Positions 9,876-18,000 of a stretch of DNA of 64,000 nt are shown in pieces. Within the stretch, counting starts at the first letter, position 1; every line of letters starts with the position of its first letter. The translations under genes and the position numbers were made by a program. This DNA is from Microcoleus sp. EPA2. Its GTDB lineage: Bacteria > Cyanobacteriota > Cyanobacteriia > Cyanobacteriales > Microcoleaceae. A model generated the notes under the pieces. That model did not search any database. It saw only the letters and a list, made by a program, of their open reading frames with translations, and was not told the DNA's origin. The stretch covers positions 62,001 to 126,000 of the forward strand of contig JAHRFD010000016.1 of NCBI GenBank assembly GCA_020882975.1, written 5' to 3'.

Positions 9876-11162
9876 TTATGATTTGATAGGAATGGCGATC
9901 GCAAACTCTGTACCGTGGTCAGGCACTGAATTAACAGTAAGTTTACCACCATGTTTTTCAACGATAATTTGACGGGCGATCGCTAATCCCAACCCCGTAC
10001 CTTTCCCCACCCCCTTCGTAGTAAATAAATGTTCAAATATTCTTTGTTTCACTTCTTCAGTCATTCCTTTACCCCCATCCTTAATCCGAATCACTGCTTC
10101 TCGATCGCCCGATAACTCCGTAGTGATCACAATTTGCCTAGGCCGAGCTTCAATCTCCTCGTAAGTTCGCTCTTGATTGCTCTCATCGATCGCATCGATG
10201 GCATTAGCCAACAGATTCATAAACACCTGATTCAACTGCCCCGCATAGCACTCCACCAACGGCAAATCCCCATAGTTAGTGACTACAGGAATTTCGGGAC
10301 GCAACTCATTAGCCTTGAGACGATGTTGAAGAATCATCAGCGTACTGTCGATGCCATCATGAATGTTATAGGGCAAAGGGCGATCGGTATCTGCACGAGA
10401 AAAAGTACGCAGACTCTGGCTGATGGCCTTAATGCGATCGCCACCCTCCTTCATCGCCTTCACCAGCTTCGGCAAATCTTGGCGCACATAGTCCAAATCA
10501 ACCCTCTCTAACGCCATCAACATCTCAGGATCGGGATGGGGCAACCTCTGGCCATAGAGCTCAATGATGCCAAACAAAACCGCAAAATAATCATTTACCG
10601 CACCTACATTACCCACAATGCAGCCAATCGGATTATTGATTTCATGAGCCACCCCAGCCACCAAATTGCCTAGGGCCGACATTTTTTCGCTTTGAATAAC
10701 TTGCAGATGAGAACGCTGGAGTTCATCCAGAGCCAGACTCAGTTGGCTCGTGCGCTCCTGCACCTGCTGCTCCAGAGTTTGAGTCAGATGACGCAGTTGG
10801 AGGTGGACGCGCACGCGGGCAATAGTTTCCTGCTGCTCAAAAGGCTTAGTGATGTAATCCACCGCCCCCAGAGATAACCCCTTCACCTTGCTAGTAGTAT
10901 CAGAAAGGGCCGTCATAAAAATAATTGGAATATCAGCAGTCTTCGGATTAGCCTTGAGTCGCAGACAAACCTCAAAGCCATCGATTCCAGGCATCTGTAC
11001 ATCCAGCAAGATCAGCTCCGGCGGATTTTGTGCTACTTTGCTGAGGGCATCTTCGCCATCTATGGCAATGCGGACTTGCCAGCCCACACTGCGGAGTGCT
11101 TGGGAAATTACTGCCAGATTGGTAGGATTGTCATCCACAACCAAAATAAATCCACCACTCAT
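9876..11162 (-). CDS. Response-regulator receiver fused to histidine kinase
   Basis: The 428-residue cytosolic protein begins with a receiver domain (~5-120): DD acidic pair in VVDDN, phosphoacceptor D in LILLDVQMPG, and K in YITKPF. A coiled coil (~120-165) connects it to a histidine kinase with HEINNP near 195, then NQVFMNLLANAIDA, DGGKGM and GKGTGLGLAIA. The kinase half is very close to those of the neighbouring HstK proteins. The start overlaps the stop of the membrane hybrid kinase by four bases (ATGA), which indicates translational coupling. The likely role is a second relay step: its receiver may take phosphate from the upstream hybrid kinase and modulate its own kinase (inference). 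No output domain is present. Confidence 0.93.
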   Translation of the reverse strand: MSGGFILVVDDNPTNLAVISQALRSVGWQVRIAIDGEDALSKVAQNPPELILLDVQMPGIDGFEVCLRLKANPKTADIPIIFMTALSDTTSKVKGLSLGAVDYITKPFEQQETIARVRVHLQLRHLTQTLEQQVQERTSQLSLALDELQRSHLQVIQSEKMSALGNLVAGVAHEINNPIGCIVGNVGAVNDYFAVLFGIIELYGQRLPHPDPEMLMALERVDLDYVRQDLPKLVKAMKEGGDRIKAISQSLRTFSRADTDRPLPYNIHDGIDSTLMILQHRLKANELRPEIPVVTNYGDLPLVECYAGQLNQVFMNLLANAIDAIDESNQERTYEEIEARPRQIVITTELSGDREAVIRIKDGGKGMTEEVKQRIFEHLFTTKGVGKGTGLGLAIARQIIVEKHGGKLTVNSVPDHGTEFAIAIPIKS

Positions 11163-13390
11163 GATGCCGCCTCCAGATACTCTTGAATGAATGCCATTAA
11201 TTTTTTAGCTTGGAAACTTTCTGCCAGTTTAATTACAGCTTCAGCAAAAAGAGCACACTCAGGCTGAGACTGAGCCAAACTATGACACTCTTCCTCGACT
11301 TTGAAAAGGTCTCCTTCTTCTATCAATTGAGCTAAATGTTTTAGGATTTCGATCGCCGGTGGAACTATTACTGGGGGACTTTCAGAGACTGTTTGATTCC
11401 AATTAGGGTTGGCAGATTCATAAATCCATTCGAGTTTGAGCAGTGCTTGCAATTTGTCTAGCAGGATTTCCGCCTGGACTGGCTTGGCCAAAAAGCTGTT
11501 ACCTCCGGCGGCGATGCTTTTGTCCTGGTCTAGCTCAAACACGCTGGCGGAAGATACAATCACAGGCAAGGTTTCGTAAGCTGGATTTTGGCGCAGATGT
11601 TTGAGCATCTCAAAGCCATTAAGAATCGGCATCGCAATATCAGTGATGACTAAATCTGGGCTGTGGACAAGTTGCGCCAAGCCTTCTTTCCCGTCACAGG
11701 CTTCGATCATTGTAAAGCCGATCGGCTCCAGCAAATTCACAATCACAGCCCGATTTTCCCATCGGTCATCCACAATTAATATCTTGCGCCTTTCCCCCTG
11801 ATAGGCGATGATATTTCCGTGGATATTTTTGCGAGCAGCGATCGCCCACTCTGCCGCCTCAGTTAGCTCAACTTCAAACCAAAAGGTACTGCCAGCACCA
11901 AGCTCGCTTTTTACTTGAAGATGACTGCCCATTAATTCGACAATTTTTTGGCTAATTGATAGTCCTAATCCCGTCCCTTCTGACTGTTTTTTACTACTAC
12001 CAACTTGCTCAAAAGGCAGAAAAATTTGCTGTAAATGGTCTGTCGCCATGCCCACACCCGTATCTTGAATTACGAACCGAGCCAGAAAGCAACCCGGTGT
12101 CTGAGCCGACTCAATATTCACCGTGAAAGTGACACAACCTCGATCGGTAAACTTAATAGCATTACCCAACAGATTAATCAAAACTTGACGCAACCGCTGC
12201 TCATCTGCTCGCACCCCCAGGGGCAATTCACCAGGCTTGTAAATAAAATCAATACCCTTTTGTTCTGCCCGAATCCGACAAATTTCCGCAATCCCCTCCA
12301 GAAAAGAAGGCAAATGAAAATCGCCAGGGCGAATATCCATTTTGCGAGCCTCAATTTTAGAAAGATCCAGAACATCATTAATTAGAGTCAGGAGATGAGA
12401 ACCGCATTGATAAATAATCCCAACCCCCTTACTCCCTCGCTCAGTCAGAGGTTCGCTGCGGTGGAGGATTTGGGCATAGCCCAGGATGCCGTTGAGGGGA
12501 GTTCGCAATTCATGACTCATATTGGCTAGAAAATCACTCTTAGCCTGACTAGCGCTATCAGCCGCGTTTTTAGCTTGAGACAAAACAATAGCCTGCTGAC
12601 GAGCTTGTTCGAGTAAATCTAAATTTTGCTTAAAAATCCGATTAAAAGTAGCAGCCAGGAAACCAATTTCATTACTAGACATAGACGGCGGGAGGGCAAA
12701 GTTCCCCGTTTCCTCACTGAGGATTACGGCTTGACGCAAGCGATCGATCGGTTGCAAAACCAAGAGGCGAATCAAAACTCCCGTGAGGGCTAGTATCGCC
12801 CCAATACCAGCCATAAAAACCAACATTGATGCCAGAAGAGTTTGCCAAATACCTCGCTCCATCTGCTCAGCATCCAGCATCACAATTGCCAATCCTCGTC
12901 TGCCACTAGCTTTAAATAACGTGCTGCTAAAAGGCAAAAAACCCACCAGCACAGCCTTGTCTTGCACTTGGAGGCGATCGCTAGTTTCCACCCCAGTGCT
13001 AGCAGCCTTCTCCATCACAACTGCCAACTCTGGATGAATTGCCCCATAGGGACGACTGGGGATAAACCCAGAACTATGAGCCATCACCGTGCCATTGGGA
13101 CGGACGATCGCAATTTCCACCACCGCGGGCAAAGTAGCATAATTTTGAACCACCCGCTGCAAAGCACTCGTATTGTCAAGCTCAATTAACCCCTCAGTAG
13201 CAAACTGCAAACCTTGATTAATCGACGAAGCTCGCTGTTCCACTTGTTTTTCTAAATTAGTCCGAGTCAGTTGATAGTTGACTCCCAGTGTAGTTATCCC
13301 GACGGCGACAAGAGACACACCAAGACTACCAAGCAACTGCCTCTGGAGACTGCGCCGCTTGAGCAAGATTGTAGACTTCAAGGTTTCCAT
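11159..13390 (-). CDS. Membrane hybrid histidine kinase with HAMP and receiver domains
   Basis: The 743-residue protein has a transmembrane helix at ~19-40, an extracytoplasmic sensor of about 140 residues, a second helix at ~183-210 and a HAMP segment. A HisKA domain follows with SHELRTPLNGILGYA near 290, then a HATPase (N box INLLGNAIKF, DTGVGM, GTGLGLSI) and a receiver at ~540-655 (VDDRW, LVITDIAMP, LAKPV). The last ~80 residues are helical and acidic, and no canonical HPt motif is seen. Its start overlaps the end of the upstream solute-binding lipoprotein gene by 13 bases. The pairing suggests that the lipoprotein presents a ligand to the sensor loop (inference). This kinase is of the HELRTP type, unlike the HEINNP kinases around it. 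Confidence 0.93.
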   Translation of the reverse strand: METLKSTILLKRRSLQRQLLGSLGVSLVAVGITTLGVNYQLTRTNLEKQVEQRASSINQGLQFATEGLIELDNTSALQRVVQNYATLPAVVEIAIVRPNGTVMAHSSGFIPSRPYGAIHPELAVVMEKAASTGVETSDRLQVQDKAVLVGFLPFSSTLFKASGRRGLAIVMLDAEQMERGIWQTLLASMLVFMAGIGAILALTGVLIRLLVLQPIDRLRQAVILSEETGNFALPPSMSSNEIGFLAATFNRIFKQNLDLLEQARQQAIVLSQAKNAADSASQAKSDFLANMSHELRTPLNGILGYAQILHRSEPLTERGSKGVGIIYQCGSHLLTLINDVLDLSKIEARKMDIRPGDFHLPSFLEGIAEICRIRAEQKGIDFIYKPGELPLGVRADEQRLRQVLINLLGNAIKFTDRGCVTFTVNIESAQTPGCFLARFVIQDTGVGMATDHLQQIFLPFEQVGSSKKQSEGTGLGLSISQKIVELMGSHLQVKSELGAGSTFWFEVELTEAAEWAIAARKNIHGNIIAYQGERRKILIVDDRWENRAVIVNLLEPIGFTMIEACDGKEGLAQLVHSPDLVITDIAMPILNGFEMLKHLRQNPAYETLPVIVSSASVFELDQDKSIAAGGNSFLAKPVQAEILLDKLQALLKLEWIYESANPNWNQTVSESPPVIVPPAIEILKHLAQLIEEGDLFKVEEECHSLAQSQPECALFAEAVIKLAESFQAKKLMAFIQEYLEAAS

Positions 13391-14388
13391 AGCTCAATGG
13401 CAGCCTTAAGCGGCCGATCGTTAATATCAATATCTTCCCGGATGATTTGACGATGGCGAGAATCGGCTTTAAGCAACTGAATAATTTGCTGTTTTGCCGA
13501 GTCCAAACGACCCTCAAACATCCGTTTATTCATGGCAATATCTCCTTTTTTGAGTCCTGAATAATCTTGCATAAAGGACTCTTTGGTTTGTCCTAATTGC
13601 CGAGCTACACTCTCAAAGACTTCGTTGGGTTTGGTTTCTACTGCATGAATTGTATCGAACCATGCTAGGATGAATTGGGTTAATTCTGCTTCATGTTGGG
13701 CTACAAAGCTGCTGCGAGTGGCTAAACCATCAATGACGAGACTATCTACATCTTTAGTAGTAAAAATAATTTTTCCTTTAATGGCTGTGGCTGTTTGACT
13801 TAATACTGGTTCCCAAACGACTGCTGCATCGATTTGACCTTCCTTGAGCTGTTGGACTGCTGCGTCATTGGAAATGTCTTTGATTTTGATGTCGCTTGGT
13901 TGCAGATTCTGGGATTTCAAAGCTTCTAACAAAATCAAATGAGTGACTGTTCCCAGCTTAGCTCCTACAGTTTTCCCCCGCAAATCCGCGATCGATTTCA
14001 CCTTTGGTCCAGCGACAATGCCATCGGAACCGAAGGAAATATCTACCGCCATCAAATAAGCTGGGCGATCGTTCCCCGGATCTACCTGCATGGCCTCCCA
14101 CAGCGGTACAAAGCTGGCATCTAGGGACCCGCGAAGGCTGGCGCGAATGTTATCTTGCTGGTTGTTGAATCGAACTAATTCTACGTTGAGTCCCCGCTTT
14201 TTAAAGATGCCTGCTTCTTTGGCATAGAGGGCGATCGCGTATCCAGGCCAATTATTCATCCCGACTCGCAAGGATTTAAGGGATAGGTTCTGTTTCCCGA
14301 CACATCCATGTAGCAACATGGTAGATGCCAGGGTTAGGATAAATAGGCTCATGACGATTGACTGGAATTTGAGCGGGACTAATTTCAT
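13378..14388 (-). CDS. NMT1/SsuA-like solute-binding lipoprotein
   Basis: The 336-residue protein begins with a signal peptide ending in a lipobox (LLHGC, Cys ~29), so it should be anchored on the outer face of the inner membrane. The mature part starts LRVGMNNWPGYAIALYAKEA and matches NMT1/THI5-like and SsuA/TauA-type periplasmic binding proteins: KRGLNVELV, SIADLRGKTVGAK and IDAAVVWEP are typical. No permease or ATPase gene is next to it. Instead it overlaps the hybrid histidine kinase gene by 13 bases. It is therefore more likely a sensory binding protein than a transporter part, although it could serve a distant transporter. The ligand cannot be read from sequence. The ATG at 14388 is the first good start and gives a complete signal peptide. 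Confidence 0.88.
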   Translation of the reverse strand: MKLVPLKFQSIVMSLFILTLASTMLLHGCVGKQNLSLKSLRVGMNNWPGYAIALYAKEAGIFKKRGLNVELVRFNNQQDNIRASLRGSLDASFVPLWEAMQVDPGNDRPAYLMAVDISFGSDGIVAGPKVKSIADLRGKTVGAKLGTVTHLILLEALKSQNLQPSDIKIKDISNDAAVQQLKEGQIDAAVVWEPVLSQTATAIKGKIIFTTKDVDSLVIDGLATRSSFVAQHEAELTQFILAWFDTIHAVETKPNEVFESVARQLGQTKESFMQDYSGLKKGDIAMNKRMFEGRLDSAKQQIIQLLKADSRHRQIIREDIDINDRPLKAAIELWKP

Positions 14389-14858
14389 GTTTTTTTAGAC
14401 CTACAACAAGTGATGAAAATCAGGAACTAAGGCGATTGCTCAAGTCTTTATTTAGTGAATTTTTAAAAAAGCTACAGCACCCAGGGCTTGTCATTCACAG
14501 AAAATATTCACTTTTAAGCAATTTTTGAAAAAACTTGTGGCAGTTAAGTTACCATCGGGATTGATTTGAGATTTTTATTTTGCTCTTCCACCGTCTTATG
14601 ATATCATGAGCAGAGCTATCAATACTCTTAGCAATCGCATTATACAAAGTGCGATCGCTAAGAGGATCGATGGCTAAGAACTATTTTATCCGATATTTTT
14701 TGCTAACAGGACTAAGGGAAAGTATTCTATAAATTCTGGTAACTATCTGATTTGATGGTTGATTGTTGACAATGCGCTTGGATCGGCGAAGTGCTGCCCC
14801 CCTCCCTTGTCCTGACCAGGAGCAATGACCACAGCGCCTTAACTGCCGGTTATTATAA
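14389..14858. other. Non-coding gap upstream of the binding-protein operon
   Basis: No gene is seen. The stretch should contain the promoter of the lipoprotein-kinase operon (transcribed leftward), but no clear box can be assigned. It contains a HIP1-bearing hairpin (14625-14664, listed separately) and is followed by a MITE-like repeat. Confidence 0.5.
14625..14664. other. 15-bp hairpin containing HIP1
   Basis: Arms CTCTTAGCAATCGCA (14625-14639) and TGCGATCGCTAAGAG (14650-14664) pair with one mismatch around a 10-base loop. Neither side is followed by a T run, so it is not a normal intrinsic terminator. One arm holds a perfect HIP1 octamer and the other a one-base variant. Confidence 0.6.
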
Positions 14859-14971
14859 GTGATATCGTTTCCGGCTAGATCGTCAGGTGATTTAACCGCA
14901 GAGAACACAGAGAACACAGAGAGAACCCAGAGAAATGAATACAGGACGATGAAGAGAGAAATTGATATGAC
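14859..14971 (+). repeat. MITE-like repeat, copy A
   Basis: The left end reads GTGATATCGTTTCCGG, then CGTCAGGTGATTTAACCGC, tandem GAGAACACA units and AATACAGGACGATGAAG, with the right end ATTGATATGAC. The ends form an imperfect inverted repeat. Five other copies lie in this window. No coding capacity is seen. Confidence 0.7.
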
Positions 14972-15022
14972 GAGGCTCAGCTTCGTCCAAGGGTAGAAGG
15001 GTCCCAGGGCTAGGCATCACTA

Positions 15023-15041
15023 CTGACTATTGACTATTGAC
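15023..15041. repeat. Short heptad repeat (TGACTAT units)
   Basis: TGACTAT occurs twice in tandem and is followed by TGACAAA, about 8 bases beyond the end of HstK copy 2. It is a small array of the heptanucleotide type also found at 44546 and 50380. Confidence 0.5.
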
Positions 15042-15048
15042 AAAGCTG

Positions 15049-18000
15049 TTAGGATGTGACAGGAATAGCGATCGTAAACTCTGTACCCTCCATAGGATCT
15101 GAATTAACGGTAATTTTTCCACCATGCTTTTCCCCCACAATTTGACGGGCGATCGCTAATCCCAATCCTGTACCTTTACCCACCGCTTTCGTAGTAAATA
15201 AATGGTCAAATATTTTTTGTTTTACCTCTTCAGTCATCCCTTTACCATTGTCTTGAATGCGAATTAATGCTTGTCGATCTGCTGATAATTCGGTGGTGAT
15301 TCTGATTTGGTTAGGTCGAGATCGAATCTCCTCATAAGCCCGCCCTTGATTGCTCTCATCGAGCGCATCGATCGCATTAGCCAACAAATTCATAAACACC
15401 TGATTTAACTGACCGACATAGCATTCTACTTGGGGCAAAATACCGTAATTTTTAATCACTTGAATTTCAGGGCGAGTTTCCGAAGCTTTGAGACGATGCT
15501 TGAGAATCATGATAGTGCTGTCGATGCCATCATGAATATTGCACGCCACAGGGCGATCGGTGTCTGCACGGGAGAAAGTTCGCAAGCTGGTGCTAATATC
15601 CCGAATTCGCTTCACACCTTCGTGCATGGAACCGAGCAGCTTGGGTAAGTCCTGTCGAATGTAGTCAAGGTCTAGGTTGTCAATTTCTGCTTCCATATCC
15701 AGATCCCGTTCGGGATACTTTTGTTGGTAAAGATCTATGATGCTAAACAAGTCACGGACGTAATCGAGGGCTGGTTGAATGTTGCCGCCGAGGAAGCCAA
15801 TTGGATTGTTGATTTCGTGGGCGACACCGGCTACCAAATTGCCCAAGGCAGACATTTTTTCGCTTTGGATAACTTGGAGCTGAGAGTGTTCCAGCTCTTG
15901 GGCATAGGCTTGAGACTGGTGATAGAGTCGCGCATTTTCTAAGGAAATAGCCGCTTGGGTGCAGAGGAACTCGATCACCATCAGGCGCGATCTGGTGAAT
16001 ACGCCCTTGGTTTTTTGATTTTTCAGGTAAAGGATTCCGACTAGGTTTCCTTGGTTGAGAATTGGCAAGCAGAGGATGCTTTTGGGCTGGTATTGGATCA
16101 GGTAGTTGTCAATGACGGGTAGATCGGTTTCTAGGTTATTGATAACCACGACTGATTGTGTCCGCCGGACATATTGAATCAGTTGGATGGGAACGTCAGG
16201 GCTGTTTTCCAAAGCTTCTGAGCAGAGTTCTGTAGCTTCAATGGTTGATATGGCCCTCACTACCCAGATTTTGTCTAGGGGTAGGATTAATACGCATTTG
16301 TCAGCGCCGGCGTTTTGCAGAATGATTTGAGTTAGTTGTTTGAGCAGTTCGTTGAGTTGGATTTCGCTGGAGAGGGTTTGGGCGGCTTGGATCACCGATG
16401 CAAAGTCTAGTGTATCGGAAATGCTGCTGCTGGAGGCTTGGGTTGATGAGTGATTAATACTGGTGAGGGTTGCTAGGAGATTCAAGCTGGTTTGGGTTGA
16501 TTGCAATAATATCTGCTGGAGCAGTTCGGGATAGCAGGTTTCTAAGTTTTCTACTTTGGCTTTGGCTCCCCAGCGGGCGTAGCAGTAGTAAGCTTCTGTC
16601 ATGTAAGTTTGGGCGACTTTTTCCTTGCCCCATTCAAGGTAAAATTTAGCGCAGAGTTCGTTGGCTAGGGCTTCTTCGTTGAGAAATTGGTGTTCTTTTG
16701 CCAGGGCGATCGCGCGATCGTAATATTCGATCGCCTCTAACTTTTGTCCCAGAATGCGATACCGCTCTGCTTCCACCAAATCAAACTTGTGCAGATGATT
16801 TACCGGAGCATGATCCGCCCACTTTTTCATCTTTTCTTGGTTATGGGTGACTCGTTGCAGAATTTGTAGTTGTTCGAGTTCCGAGACGTGGGAATATATA
16901 GCTAAGTGGGCGAGAGAGTCATAGGTGTGAAAGATGGGAACTACGAACAGTCCTGTGGCACCACTGAGATGGTTTTCCGCTGCGATCGCCACTGTTACTG
17001 CCAGCTCGAACTTGCCAAACAGATAACACAGAAGCAGTTTGCTAATATGGAAATAGCAAAGAGCAGTTTGGTCGCCGGCTTTGTAAATTTCTGGCAATGT
17101 TTGCTCTTGATTGAAGGCATTTCCTCTCAGTTGCCATGGTTCAGAGCAATCGCCCATTAAATTCACAATTGCTTGCTGAAAAATGGTTAAATGACTCAAA
17201 AGACCTGCTTGATTAAGTTGAGTGAGTTGAACGCTGAAAGCAGCACTTTCCCGACCAAGATCGCCCAGCTCTGCACCCGCCAACCAAGAGTGCATGACGT
17301 AACCAAATGCACAAATTGTAGCTGATTCTAAGTCTCCCGTTTCCAGCCCGCTTTGATAGCCTTCCCGAAAATACGGTAAAGTATTCCGCAGTGGTTCTTT
17401 CCAATGTAATACACTACAATTAACTCCGACATAGGTGGCAGCTTTCTGCTCTTTAGCATTAAGCTGTTCCAGCAACGCTATTGCCAGTTGTCCAAACTGA
17501 TAGCCAGTATCAATATCTCCCGCCACACCACAAAGCATCAGTCCGTAGTAGGCATAGCCTTTAGTAGAAAATGAGGTATTGCCGTATTGAAGCGACAAAT
17601 TCACTTGCTCCAAGATAATAAATGGCAAAAGTGCTGGAGCAGCCACAAAGGCAGAAGCGGAAACACCTGAGAGAATGCGCATAGCAGCTAGTTTATGCGG
17701 TTCGGTCATCTCAGGCAAGACCATCAAGTCTGGTGGTTGCCTTCCATCCAGTAGGGAATTAGTGATGTCGAATGCTTGTGCAATGTCTGATTGGCTGGGT
17801 TGCTGTGGAAAACTGGTTCCCAGAGGCTCTAAAATCTTGATGGCAATCTGTACAGCTTCTAGAAAATTATGTTGAGCTTGAGCTGCTTGAATTTGAATTT
17901 CATAAACTTTGACTGTATCAAAAATGGTTCTAGCGTGTTCTAAGATAACTGGTATGAATGCTGCTACCTGTTCTGTGTTACCACTGAGATAGGCAGTTTC

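Noticed and set aside
10134-10511. 125-codon open frame opposite the REC-histidine kinase
   Set aside because: It is antisense to the conserved kinase core and has no ribosome site; similar shadow frames occur opposite the other kinase modules.
14625-14664. Hairpin as an intrinsic terminator
   Set aside because: There is no T run on either strand, and it lies 380 bases past the end of the HstK copy 2 gene.
14681-14917. 78-codon minus-strand frame
   Set aside because: It lies largely within MITE copy A and adjacent non-coding DNA; no sign of coding constraint.
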